Assembly (NCBI GenBank): GCA_002361955.1
Contig: DESK01000004.1
Coordinates: 1-48,080 of the forward strand
Source: Lachnospiraceae bacterium UBA3316
GTDB lineage: Bacteria > Bacillota > Clostridia > Lachnospirales > Lachnospiraceae
DNA length: 48,080 bases
Direction: 5' to 3'
Position 1 is the first letter of the stretch. Every line of letters begins with the position of its first letter. A program made the position numbers and the translations under genes. The notes under the pieces are model-generated. The model made no database searches. It saw only the letters and a list, made by a program, of their open reading frames with translations, and was not told the origin of the DNA. Of the stretch, positions 15,914 through 23,603 are shown piece by piece.

Positions 15914-17968
15914 ATGAAAAAGAAGCGAAAAATTAAATTTAGCGGCAAGCTGAAATCCTATATGCAATGGCCGCTGTTCATGATCCTGTTTTTACTGCTC
16001 ATGAATGTTTTGATCTACCTTGTAAATGTGAAGGCAGGACTGATCGTATCCTTCTTTGGCGTGATCTACAGCGCTACCGCCCTGTTCCTCCTGCTTCATT
16101 ATAAGCCAAGCATCATGAATGAGATGATTTACTTTGCCACCCAGTACGGGCAGGTTCAGAAAAAGCTGCTGGAGGAATTTGAGATTCCCTACGCCCTGCT
16201 GGATCCCGACGGAAAACTGATCTGGATGAACAATGAATTCGGCAGGGTCACCGGGAAGGACAAAAAGTATCGGAAAAATATCCAAAACCTGTTTCCGGAG
16301 ATCGACACCCCCGTGCTTCCCGCGAAGCGCAGCCAGAACGCCATCGACATCGTCCATAACGGGCGGGACTACCATGTGCAGCTCCACAAGATTTCTGTGG
16401 AAATCCTGGACAAGTCCGTGGACATTATTGAGATTCCCGACGACAGCAGCTACCTGATCGCTGTCTACCTGTTTGACAATACGGATCTGAACGAGAGCAT
16501 CCGGGAAAACCAGGCCCAGAGGATGGTGGCAGGCCTGATCTATCTGGACAACTACGATGAAGCCCTGGAGAGCGTGGAGGAAGTGCGACGTTCCCTTTTG
16601 GTGGCTTTGATTGACCGGAAAATCACAAAATATATCTCCAACCTGGACGGTGTGGTGAAGAAGCTGGAAAAGGACAAATATTTCATTACGATGAAATACC
16701 AAAGCCTGCTGGAACTGGAGGCTTCCCGCTTTTCCCTCCTGGAGGAGGTAAAGACGGTAAATATCGGAAATGACATGAACGTCACCTTAAGCATCGGTAT
16801 CGGCGTCAACGGAAACGGCTATCTGCAGAACTGCGAGTTTTCCCGGATCGCCATTGAGATGGCCCTGGGCCGGGGCGGCGACCAGGCAGTCGTCAAGGAT
16901 GTGGATAAAATCTCTTACTACGGAGGCAAATCCCAGCAAATGGAAAAGAGTACCCGTGTAAAGGCCCGCGTAAAGGCCCATGCCCTCCGGGAATTTATCG
17001 GAGGCAAGGAGAAGGTTGTGGTCATGGGGCACCAGATCACCGACATTGATTCCTTCGGCGCCTCCATCGGCGTTTACTGCGCCGCGAAAATGCTGGGCAA
17101 GAAAGCCCATATCGTGCTGGGAGACATCAACAGCTCCATCCGTCCCTGGGTGAACCTGTTTCTGGACAATCCGGACTATGAAAAAGACATGTTCATCACC
17201 CACGCGGACGCCGAGTCCATCGTAGGAAATGACACCGTCGTCGTGGTCGTGGATACCAACCGTCCCAGCATGACGGAGTGTGAATCCCTGCTGCATAAGA
17301 CAAAGACTATCGTCGTCCTCGACCATCACCGCCAGAGCAGCGAGGTGATCAAAAACGCTGTGCTCTCCTACATTGAGCCCTACGCCTCCTCCGCCTGCGA
17401 AATGATTGCGGAGATCCTGCAGTATTTCGCCGACAATGTCAAGCTGAAAAGCCGGGAGGCCGACTGCATCTATGCGGGAATTATTATAGACACCAACAAT
17501 TTTGTGGCAAAAACAGGTGTGCGCACCTTTGAGGCGGCAGCCTTCCTGAGACGCTGCGGCGCAGACGTGACACGCGTACGGAAGATGTTCCGAAACGATA
17601 TGACTTCCTACAAGGCCAGGGCGGAAGCCGTGCGCCATGCGGAGGTGTTTATGGACTCCTACGCCATCAGTATCTGCCCGGCAAATAAGGAGCTGGAAAG
17701 CCCCACTGTGGTGGGCGCCCAGGCAGCCAACGAGCTGCTGAACATCATCGGCGTAAAGGCGTCCTTTGTGATGACGGAATACAAGGGCCGCATCTACATC
17801 AGCGCCAGGGCCATCGACGAGGTAAACGTACAGATCATCATGGAGCGCATGGGCGGCGGCGGCCACTTAAATATCGCCGGAGCCCAGCTTGACGGCGTCA
17901 CCTTAGAGGACGCCCGCCAGAAATTAAAGGATACATTAATAAAAATGTCGGAGGAAGGAGCAATCTAG
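15914..17968 (+). CDS. gdpP: cyclic-di-AMP phosphodiesterase GdpP
   Basis: 684 residues from the ATG at 15914, which has TAGGAGG 7 nt upstream; the longer open frame to 15731 crosses the promoter. Two membrane helices (about 18-62) lead into a PAS-like domain (about 85-190), a degenerate GGDEF domain (about 205-335, RGGDQ in place of GGDEF) and a DHH-DHHA1 phosphodiesterase. Catalytic metal ligands are seen in GHQITDIDSFG (H373, D377, D379), VVDTN (D447) and LDHH (470-472); GGGGHLNIAGAQL marks DHHA1. The enzyme hydrolyses c-di-AMP to pApA and so tunes potassium, osmotic and wall homeostasis. It is first in the conserved order gdpP-rplI-dnaB, 23 bp ahead of rplI. Confidence 0.95.
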   Translation: MKKKRKIKFSGKLKSYMQWPLFMILFLLLMNVLIYLVNVKAGLIVSFFGVIYSATALFLLLHYKPSIMNEMIYFATQYGQVQKKLLEEFEIPYALLDPDGKLIWMNNEFGRVTGKDKKYRKNIQNLFPEIDTPVLPAKRSQNAIDIVHNGRDYHVQLHKISVEILDKSVDIIEIPDDSSYLIAVYLFDNTDLNESIRENQAQRMVAGLIYLDNYDEALESVEEVRRSLLVALIDRKITKYISNLDGVVKKLEKDKYFITMKYQSLLELEASRFSLLEEVKTVNIGNDMNVTLSIGIGVNGNGYLQNCEFSRIAIEMALGRGGDQAVVKDVDKISYYGGKSQQMEKSTRVKARVKAHALREFIGGKEKVVVMGHQITDIDSFGASIGVYCAAKMLGKKAHIVLGDINSSIRPWVNLFLDNPDYEKDMFITHADAESIVGNDTVVVVVDTNRPSMTECESLLHKTKTIVVLDHHRQSSEVIKNAVLSYIEPYASSACEMIAEILQYFADNVKLKSREADCIYAGIIIDTNNFVAKTGVRTFEAAAFLRRCGADVTRVRKMFRNDMTSYKARAEAVRHAEVFMDSYAISICPANKELESPTVVGAQAANELLNIIGVKASFVMTEYKGRIYISARAIDEVNVQIIMERMGGGGHLNIAGAQLDGVTLEDARQKLKDTLIKMSEEGAI

Positions 17969-17991
17969 GCTCCGGCAGAATGGAGGATCGA

Positions 17992-18438
17992 ATGAAAGTA
18001 ATTTTGATAGAGGATGTAAAATCCCTGGGAAAAAAAGGTGAGATGGTAAATGTCAGCGACGGCTACGCCCGGAACGCCCTGTTCCCAAAGAAACTGGCTC
18101 TGGAGGCTACCCCGAAAAACATCAATGACCTGAAGCTTCAGAAAGCCCACGAAGAGCGCAGGGCAAAAGAAGTCCTGGCGGAGGCAAAGGCTTTCGCGGA
18201 GGAGCTGGCTAAAAAAGAAATCCAGGTTTCCATCAAAGTCGGCGAGGGCGGAAAGACCTTCGGCTCCATCTCTTCCAAGGAGATCGCCGAGGCGGCGAAG
18301 GCACAGCTTGGCTATGAGCTGGACAAGAAAAAAATCATCATCTCCGCGCCCATCAAGGCTCTGGGAAATACGAGTGTCGGCATCAAGCTTCATCCGAAGG
18401 TGACTGCGGAACTGAAGGTTGTCGTAAAAGAAGCCTGA
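17992..18438 (+). CDS. rplI: 50S ribosomal protein L9
   Basis: 148 residues from MKVILIEDV, with TGGAGG 7 nt ahead; an ATG 12 nt earlier in frame lacks a good site. The N-terminal RNA-binding domain has the L9 signature (VKSLGKKGEMVNVSDGYARN, then LFPKKLA). A long Lys/Glu/Ala helix and a C-terminal domain (GKTFGSISSKEIAEA) complete the normal L9 length. It binds 23S rRNA at the base of the L1 stalk and helps keep the reading frame. It is sandwiched between gdpP and dnaB with gaps of 23 and 25 bp, so cotranscription is expected. Confidence 0.98.
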   Translation: MKVILIEDVKSLGKKGEMVNVSDGYARNALFPKKLALEATPKNINDLKLQKAHEERRAKEVLAEAKAFAEELAKKEIQVSIKVGEGGKTFGSISSKEIAEAAKAQLGYELDKKKIIISAPIKALGNTSVGIKLHPKVTAELKVVVKEA

Positions 18439-18463
18439 CAGACGGTGAACTTTTGAGGGACCT

Positions 18464-19792
18464 ATGGAAGAAGCATTGATTAAACGTGTACTGCCCCACA
18501 GTGTGGAGGCAGAGCAGTCTGTCATCGGCTCCATGCTTATGGACAGGGAAGCGATCATGACTGCTTCAGAGATTATCGACAGCAGTGATTTCTACCAGCA
18601 CCAGTACGGCGTGCTGTTTGAATCCATCGTGGAACTATACAACGAAGGCAAACCGGCGGATCTGATCACCCTGCAGAACAGGCTTCGGGAGAAAGACGTA
18701 CCTCCGGAGATCAGCAGCCTGGAATTTGCCAAGGATCTTCTGGACTCCGTTCCCACTTCAACGAATGTGCGCTACTACGCCCAGATTGTCCAGGAAAAAT
18801 CCATGCTCCGAAAGCTGATTAAGGTCAACGAGGAGATTGCCAACACCTGCTATCTGGCCAAAGAGCGGGTGGACGATATCATGGAGGACACGGAAAAGAA
18901 GATCTTCAACCTGCTCCAGAAACGCACCTCCGGCGATTTTGTCCCCATCAAGGACGTGGTTTTAAACGCTTTGGACAAGATCGAGCTGGCCTCAAAAAAT
19001 AAAGGCAGCGTCACAGGCCTTGCCACAGGCTTCGTGGATCTGGACTACAAAACTTCCGGAATGCAGCCCTCCGACCTGGTGCTGATCGCGGCCCGTCCCT
19101 CCATGGGAAAGACAGCCTTCGTGCTGAACATCGCCCAGCATATGGCCTTTAAAAACGATGTAACCGTGGCGATTTTCAGTCTGGAGATGTCAAAGGAACA
19201 GCTGGTAAACCGACTGTTTTCCCTGGAATCTAAGGTAGACTCCCAGTCCCTGCGGACAGGAAACCTAAGCGACGAGGACTGGGCCAAGCTGATCGAGGGC
19301 GCCGGTATCATCGGCCGGTCAAACCTGATCATTGACGACACGCCGGGTATCTCCGTGGGGGAGCTTCGCTCCAAGTGCCGGAAATACAAGCTGGAGCACA
19401 ACCTGGGGATCATCATCATCGACTACCTGCAGCTGATGACAGGAAGCAAAAAATCGGATTCCCGCCAGCAGGAAATCTCCGACATCTCCCGTTCCCTGAA
19501 GGAGATCGCCCGTGAGCTGAACGTTCCGGTCATTGCCCTTTCCCAGCTCAGCCGTGCCGTAGAGCAGCGTCCCGACCACAGGCCCATGCTCTCCGACCTG
19601 CGTGAGTCGGGAGCCATCGAGCAGGATGCGGACGTGGTAATGTTCATCTACCGGGACGACTACTACAATAAAGACAGCGAGAAAAAAAATATCGCGGAGA
19701 TCATTATCGCCAAACAGAGGAACGGCCCCATCGGGACTGTGGAGCTGGTATGGCTGCCCAATTATACAAAGTTCGCGAATATGCAGAAATAA
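18464..19792 (+). CDS. dnaB: replicative DNA helicase DnaB
   Basis: 442 residues, normal length. The N-terminal domain (about 1-110) begins LPHSVEAEQSVIGSML, the typical DnaB opening. The RecA-like C-terminal domain has Walker A ARPSMGKTAF (209-218), Walker B IIIIDYLQLM (about 312-321) and the motif DLRESGAIEQDADVV. The hexamer unwinds the replication fork with ATP and recruits primase. No intein is present. The ribosome site is GAGGGA 7 nt before the ATG. It is the last gene of the gdpP operon. Its last 16 bases plus the following hairpin recur inverted at 22039-22091. Confidence 0.98.
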   Translation: MEEALIKRVLPHSVEAEQSVIGSMLMDREAIMTASEIIDSSDFYQHQYGVLFESIVELYNEGKPADLITLQNRLREKDVPPEISSLEFAKDLLDSVPTSTNVRYYAQIVQEKSMLRKLIKVNEEIANTCYLAKERVDDIMEDTEKKIFNLLQKRTSGDFVPIKDVVLNALDKIELASKNKGSVTGLATGFVDLDYKTSGMQPSDLVLIAARPSMGKTAFVLNIAQHMAFKNDVTVAIFSLEMSKEQLVNRLFSLESKVDSQSLRTGNLSDEDWAKLIEGAGIIGRSNLIIDDTPGISVGELRSKCRKYKLEHNLGIIIIDYLQLMTGSKKSDSRQQEISDISRSLKEIARELNVPVIALSQLSRAVEQRPDHRPMLSDLRESGAIEQDADVVMFIYRDDYYNKDSEKKNIAEIIIAKQRNGPIGTVELVWLPNYTKFANMQK

Positions 19793-19830
19793 AGCAGCCC
19801 CCCCCAGACGCAAGAATCCTTGCCTGGGGG
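19777..19830 (+). repeat. inverted repeat copy A: dnaB 3' end plus hairpin
   Basis: The last codons of dnaB, its stop and the following hairpin match 22039-22091 on the other strand. The first 21 bases (from GAATATGCAG) are identical. The rest differs at three positions and in the length of the C run. Confidence 0.85.
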
Positions 19831-19845
19831 GGGGCTGCGTCTCCT
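19793..19845. terminator. hairpin after dnaB (terminator without a U tract)
   Basis: GCAG plus a C8 run (19794-19807) pairs with CTG9CTGC (19824-19838), with an inner GCAAG/CTTGC stem. On the plus strand the tail GTCTCCTGC is poor in T, so termination of dnaB may be weak. On the minus strand the tail GCTTTATTTC is better and could end the island genes. Confidence 0.6.
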
Positions 19846-19884
19846 GCAAAGAGACTTTTGACGATGATTTGCTGTCTCTGTCCT

Positions 19885-20280
19885 TTAATTCATACGTTGA
19901 ACTGCAATATCTAACCGTGTATTTTTTTTTGACCATTTGCTGTAGACAATTTTTCCATTTACTTTGCGGTATGCCCGAATGCAAAATTCCTTTTTAGAAT
20001 TAAACAATTTTTCGGAGCCATAGAAAGTTTTGTTGCCGCCCCTTATGTGTTTTATCAATTTGTAATTTTTTTCTTTTGGATTGCGGGCATACAGTTTATA
20101 ACCTTGTGCTCCTGGTACTTTCTTCCACGACAATGCACCAACAGGTGAAAAAGTCAACATTTTAACTGACCGCTCGGAAAAAGGAACTTTGGCGGCAGAA
20201 GTTGTTATCATACTAAAATTTCCAATAAGCATGCACACCACAAAGGACAAAGCCATATATTTGATAATTTTTTTTCTCAT
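19885..20280 (-). CDS. small secreted protein with one fibronectin III-like domain
   Basis: 131 residues with a signal peptide (about 1-29, MRKKIIKYMALSFVVCMLIG, cut near TTSAA). The mature part has the pattern LSWKKVPGAQGYKLYAR...FCIRAYRKVNGKIVYSKWSK, a fibronectin type III-like strand pattern common in surface proteins of Clostridia. There is no catalytic motif. It lies 24 bp behind the protease gene on the same strand and is probably cotranscribed, so it could help bind or shield the protease. It belongs to an AT-rich island, unlike the flanking operons. Confidence 0.75.
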   Translation of the reverse strand: MRKKIIKYMALSFVVCMLIGNFSMITTSAAKVPFSERSVKMLTFSPVGALSWKKVPGAQGYKLYARNPKEKNYKLIKHIRGGNKTFYGSEKLFNSKKEFCIRAYRKVNGKIVYSKWSKKNTRLDIAVQRMN

Positions 20281-20304
20281 ATTATTTTTATACTCCTATT
20301 TAGT

Positions 20305-21255
20305 TTAATTGTATTTATTTACAAGTTGCAGAATGGCATTTGTGATACGTCTCCCATAATTTTGTTTTGCGGCAGAATTACCTAGTATATGAATACCTAC
20401 TACACAGAATTTTCCATTTTGTTTTAGGTAGAGAGGACTACCACTTTGTCCGCCTTCAGTATCAATAGTATAAGAAAATATATAGTCATCATTTTCAAAA
20501 CTTGCTGTACCACTATGTTTGTATAGTTTATTATTTTGAGTTTCATTTCCCGGATAACCTGCTAAAGTAACTTTAAAGGAATTAAATGCGCCTCCGCCTG
20601 CTAAAGTAACGTTAAGGGGATTAATTACGCCTTCAGTTCCTACTATATAGTTTGCATCAGTACTAAAAGATCCTGTAGTATTCCCAATAGCAGTATTTAA
20701 TTCCATTACCGCATAATCGTACTTCTTGTTATAAGTGGGAGCACTATCTTTGTATTTGGTTGGGACATGTAATACAGTTCCTTTTGCGCTACCATATGGT
20801 GTACTATTGCCATTTCTTCCCGGATAGAAAATGGCTTCTGTCACTTTATCATAAATAACTCCGTCATCATCAGTTGGATATAAGCAATGAGCCGCTGTCA
20901 TTACTAATTTGGGGCCGACTAAAAATCCGGTACCCGAAAATTTGGCAGCTTTACCTGTTTTACTAGATGATGCATAAATAACTAAACGACCTATATAACG
21001 ATATGGTGCAACTGTTGTATCTGAAACAATTGTGCGGTTGTCATTACCTATTATGACATAGGGTGATGTTTCGTCATCTTGAGCATAATTCATTGGTAAG
21101 ATAAAGTCTTTAACATAACTCTTACCTTCTATTTGTGTTTCAAGATTATAATCTGTTATCTCAACTGTTTCTTGAGTATTTAAAGATAGTTCTGTTATTT
21201 CTGGCGCAGCGAATGAAGTACTGGTATTCAAATTGAAAATTATAGTTCCGCACAT
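20305..21255 (-). CDS. secreted V8-like serine protease (S1B type) with broken signal-peptide frame
   Basis: 316 residues are open. The chymotrypsin-fold triad is complete: His in MTAAHCLY, Asp in KYDYAVMEL, Ser in GGQSGSPL, as in glutamyl endopeptidases. The product should be an exported protease. The in-frame ATG at 21255 has no ribosome site. A good site (AAAGGAG, 7 nt) precedes another ATG at 21293, which encodes MNKNYFKK in a different frame and stops after 17 residues. Adding one A to the A5 run near 21270 joins MNKNYFKK to ACAFIMCGTIIFNL, giving a full signal peptide. So the gene is frameshifted, phase-variable, or affected by a sequencing error. An internal 13-residue tandem duplication lies between the Asp and Ser motifs. 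The DNA is AT-rich. Confidence 0.8.
   Translation of the reverse strand: MCGTIIFNLNTSTSFAAPEITELSLNTQETVEITDYNLETQIEGKSYVKDFILPMNYAQDDETSPYVIIGNDNRTIVSDTTVAPYRYIGRLVIYASSSKTGKAAKFSGTGFLVGPKLVMTAAHCLYPTDDDGVIYDKVTEAIFYPGRNGNSTPYGSAKGTVLHVPTKYKDSAPTYNKKYDYAVMELNTAIGNTTGSFSTDANYIVGTEGVINPLNVTLAGGGAFNSFKVTLAGYPGNETQNNKLYKHSGTASFENDDYIFSYTIDTEGGQSGSPLYLKQNGKFCVVGIHILGNSAAKQNYGRRITNAILQLVNKYN
20558..20635 (-). repeat. 39-bp tandem duplication inside the protease gene
   Basis: Two adjacent 39-bp units (20558-20596 and 20597-20635) both begin CCTGCTAAAGTAAC on the plus strand and differ at about seven positions. They add 13 residues in frame, seen as the doubled VTLAG. Confidence 0.75.
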
Positions 21256-21314
21256 GATAAATGCACATGCTTTTTAAAATAATTTTTGTTCATAAACATT
21301 CTCCTTTTCTCTGG

Positions 21315-21343
21315 AAATTAATAATTGTATAAACTGATTACAA
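21315..21343 (-). promoter_or_regulatory. candidate promoter of the protease gene
   Basis: Minus strand TTGTAA (21343-21338), a 17-nt spacer, TAATTT (21320-21315), just upstream of the AAAGGAG ribosome site at about 21301-21307. Confidence 0.35.
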
Positions 21344-21829
21344 GGTAAAAATATTCTATCCCCCCTTCAATCATAAAAAGTTAGGCGTTTGCGAAACGCC
21401 AGAACCCGCAGGCCTCTTCTTTATCCGATGCTCAGGGCTCTGTTATTACAGCTCATTTTCCCAGTTCCAACGACTTCCCTCCTGATCATATTTCTGAAAC
21501 AGTCTCAAGAATTATGAGATTTCTGCGGTTTTGATGTTGTCCCGGATATTTCTATGTTCACCCGGTTCAAACAGGATTTCTTATCGGGCTTACATATCGT
21601 TTCACGGGCAGATAATTTTATCTGCTTGCATATTCTAAAATCTAGCTTTTTATTTTGTTAAAATCAAGATTGCGAATTTGTTTCGCAATTATATAATAAA
21701 GAGGAAATTCTTTTTGCTAAAGAATAATCTTTATTATGTTGTAATACAGTAATTATATCATACATCATTATATTTATCAATATTTTTATTCGCGTTTTGC
21801 AATTGTTTACATAACTTATTTACACAGTG
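21344..21829. other. AT-rich non-coding stretch of the island
   Basis: No gene seen. Two small perfect hairpins occur: GGCGTTT-GCG-AAACGCC (21384-21400) and ATTGCGAA-TTTGT-TTCGCAAT (21669-21689). The region from 21640 to 21800 is strongly AT-rich. It may be decayed mobile DNA linked to the transposase remnant that follows. Confidence 0.5.
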
Positions 21830-21990
21830 CAGCAAAGGTACATTGTCCACATGGTAAGGAACACACGGAAATACGCAGCAAACAAAGATAGGAAAGCATT
21901 TGCTAAAGACTTAAAGAGTATTTAAACCGCATTTGATGAAGCGGAAGAATTTAATGCTAGAATTATCGAAGATCTTATCTCAATTTACAA
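21830..21990 (+). pseudogene. IS256-family (mutator-type) transposase remnant
   Basis: One plus frame reads QQRYIVHMVRNTRKYAAN, then KDRKAFAKDLKSI, a TAA, and TAFDEAEEFNA. This matches the conserved block of IS256/mutator transposases around IVHxxRNSxKYV...KDRKxFxxDLKxIYxAxxEEEA, with the TAA replacing the usual Tyr. About 50 codons survive and there is no start codon, catalytic DDE set or terminal repeats in view. It is a dead fragment that marks past transposition in this island. Confidence 0.7.
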
Positions 21991-22028
21991 AAAAAATTTC
22001 ACACCGTCCCGGCAGTAGGGATGGATTA

Positions 22029-22262
22029 TTAAAAAAGACCCCCAGGCAGGGATTCCTGCATCTGGGGGGTCTGCTTTATTTCTGCATATTCCGTTATTCC
22101 AAATTCTGTAGACAGCAAAATCCGTGTCCCTTTCTCATCATACACTTCCCAGATTACAGGATACTGCCATTCTGATTTTTCTAAAGCACTATCTTCCAAT
22201 ACTTTACCTTTGTCCCTTTGACAGCCTGACAGTGCAAATATCAGCAATATTCCAAATAACAA
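22029..22262 (-). CDS. small putative lipoprotein, 3' end apparently replaced
   Basis: About 77 residues if started at TTG 22262, which has TTAGGAG 10 nt upstream; no ATG fits well (the ATG at 22322 lies inside ywmB). The N terminus LFGILLIFALSGC is a lipoprotein signal with lipobox LSGC. The body (WEVYDEKGTRILLSTEFG) is not a family I know. The frame runs through the hairpin at 22037-22073 and stops in its T tail. That hairpin and the preceding 21 bases are a copy of the dnaB end, so the original C terminus was probably lost. It follows ywmB by about 20 bp and may share its transcript. Confidence 0.45.
   Translation of the reverse strand: MLFGILLIFALSGCQRDKGKVLEDSALEKSEWQYPVIWEVYDEKGTRILLSTEFGITEYAEIKQTPQMQESLPGGLF
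22031..22073 (-). terminator. intrinsic terminator after ywmB and the lipoprotein ORF
   Basis: The stem AGACCCCC/GGGGGGTCT with an inner AGG/CCT pairing is followed on the minus strand by T6. It is the canonical partner of the weak hairpin after dnaB and lies within inverted repeat copy B. Confidence 0.8.
22039..22091 (-). repeat. inverted repeat copy B: dnaB 3' end plus hairpin
   Basis: On the minus strand it reads GAATATGCAGAAATAAAGCA and on through the hairpin, as at 19777-19830. The identical bases are in a different reading frame here (EYAEIKQ) than in dnaB (NMQK-stop), so the match is conserved at DNA level, not protein level. Confidence 0.85.
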
Positions 22263-22281
22263 GAAACGGCAGTCTCCTAAG

Positions 22282-23022
22282 CTAATAATCCAATCCCACC
22301 GCCGGGACGGCGGCATAAACATATGTTTTATCCTCCGTCCGGCTGTAATACATCGCGATATTCACGTTAAAGGGCTCCTCCTCCTGCATCTCATAATCCT
22401 CAATCCAGGGGGTATAACCATAAATCGTATAGAGCTGCATGTCCCGGTTCTCCGAAACGACCTTCGCATCCATCTCGTGAAGCAGCCCGTCGGCAATCTC
22501 GTTTCTCTCCGTCAGGGAGAGCTCTCCGTCATAGGAGCCAATAATGTTGGCGGAGCTTCTGCTGCCTTCGCAGTAGGGCTCAAAAAGCTTCTCCAGCCTT
22601 CCCTTGCAGCCGTACATCTCCTCCATTCCACCCGGCAGCGCAAGCTTCGCCATGATATACTGCCGTGTCTCTCCCTCCGCCCGGGAAGTCAGAAAACGGA
22701 GGCTAAGGGACGCCTCGTTTCCCTTTTTTGTAAGCTTCAGCTCCCTGCGGCTTTTCTCTCCGCTTCTGTCCACCTTACACGACGCCCCAGCCACTCCAAG
22801 CTCTCCCGCGATTCCCTGAAGAAGCCGCTCCTGCCCCTCCTCCTCCAGGTACTCTCCTCCGTAGACGCCGTAATACTCCGCCACGCCCTTTTGCTCTCCC
22901 TCTCCCACCCGGGCAAAGACCTCCACCACCCGTTCCTTTTCCAGTTCACGCCCCTGGGCCAGCTGGCTCGCTGCCAGAACCCACAAAAGAAACAGGGCAA
23001 TCAGCCATCTCTTTTTTATCAT
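22282..23022 (-). CDS. YwmB family protein (DUF1779)
   Basis: 246 residues from MIKKRWLI, with GGAGG about 10 nt upstream; the longer open frame overlaps atpC and is not used. Residues 1-23 form a signal peptide or membrane anchor. The rest matches the YwmB/TATA-binding-like fold family, found in spore-forming Firmicutes next to the ATP synthase operon, as here. The family has no proven biochemical role. The motif KLFEPYCEGSRSSANIIGSY and the ending WIEDYEMQEEEPFNVNIAM are recognisable. It is separated from atpC by a terminator and has its own promoter of forespore type, suggesting expression during sporulation. Confidence 0.8.
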   Translation of the reverse strand: MIKKRWLIALFLLWVLAASQLAQGRELEKERVVEVFARVGEGEQKGVAEYYGVYGGEYLEEEGQERLLQGIAGELGVAGASCKVDRSGEKSRRELKLTKKGNEASLSLRFLTSRAEGETRQYIMAKLALPGGMEEMYGCKGRLEKLFEPYCEGSRSSANIIGSYDGELSLTERNEIADGLLHEMDAKVVSENRDMQLYTIYGYTPWIEDYEMQEEEPFNVNIAMYYSRTEDKTYVYAAVPAVGLDY

Positions 23023-23054
23023 AGTCCAAGTTCCTCCGCTGAGATTCTTTCCAC

Positions 23055-23083
23055 AGTATTCCCGCCAAACAGAAACTTTATGC
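23055..23083 (-). promoter_or_regulatory. forespore (sigma-F/G-like) promoter of ywmB
   Basis: Minus strand GCATA (23083-23079), a 15-nt spacer, GGGAATACT (23063-23055). This fits the Bacillus sigma-F pattern GYWTA / GGNNANAHT fully. The same arrangement precedes ytvI at 31395-31423. Confidence 0.55.
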
Positions 23084-23116
23084 ACAGACAGAGGGAACTT
23101 ATCCCCGGGCAGACAC

Positions 23117-23160
23117 AAAAAGAGCCCTCCGTTACCGCCTGCCGGCAGTCGGAGAGCTTC
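23117..23160 (-). terminator. terminator of the ATP synthase operon
   Basis: AAGCTCTCCG (about 23159-23150) pairs with CGGAGGGCTC, followed by T5 on the minus strand (complement of 23117-23121). It starts 14 bp after the atpC stop. Confidence 0.85.
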
Positions 23161-23173
23161 TCTCTTGTCGTTT

Positions 23174-23593
23174 CTATTGCTGTCCTCTTTTGTGTGATGC
23201 TTCGATACGCACCAGCGCCCGGTGCAGGGCCATCTCCGCCCGCGCCACGTTGATGTTGGGATCCTGGGTCTGCATACGCCGCTCCGCCCGGATCCTGGCC
23301 TCCTCGGCACGGTTTAAATCGATTTCCTCAGGCCACTCTGCCGCTTCCGCCATAATGCTGATCTTCTCCGGCAGGATCTCAATAAAGCCCTCGTGAAGGG
23401 CTGCCACCCGCTGGCCGTCACCGTCCTTAATATAGACAAGCCCCGGCTCCAGAATCATCGTCATGGGGATATGCCGCTTGTAGATACCCACAAAGCCTTC
23501 TGTCGTGTTCAGCTCGATCATGGACGCCTTTCCCCGGAAAAACACTCTGTCGGGACAGATGATCTCCAGGTCAAATTGTTTGTCTGCCGCCAT
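23174..23593 (-). CDS. atpC: F1 ATP synthase epsilon subunit
   Basis: 139 residues. The N-terminal beta-sandwich (FDLEIICPDRVFFRGKASMI, TTEGFVGIYKRHIPM) and the C-terminal two-helix hairpin (about 88-135, RAEEARIRAERRMQ) are standard for epsilon. It links the c-ring rotor to gamma and can inhibit ATP hydrolysis. It is the last gene of the operon, 10 bp after atpD. The start ATG has GGAGGTGCGGT upstream. Confidence 0.97.
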   Translation of the reverse strand: MAADKQFDLEIICPDRVFFRGKASMIELNTTEGFVGIYKRHIPMTMILEPGLVYIKDGDGQRVAALHEGFIEILPEKISIMAEAAEWPEEIDLNRAEEARIRAERRMQTQDPNINVARAEMALHRALVRIEASHKRGQQ

Positions 23594-23603
23594 ACCGCAC
23601 CTC

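Noticed and set aside
16787..17866. Minus-strand open frame of 359 codons opposite gdpP
   Set aside because: Antisense shadow of the DHH/DHHA1 coding region.
21250..21295. Programmed -1 frameshift in the protease leader
   Set aside because: The AAA-AAG is preceded by T, so it does not form an A-AAA-AAG slippery heptamer; indel or sequencing error is simpler.
21933..22175. Plus-strand 80-codon open frame starting MMKRKNLML
   Set aside because: It crosses the transposase relic's end, a terminator and the antisense of the lipoprotein ORF; no ribosome site and no coherent domain.
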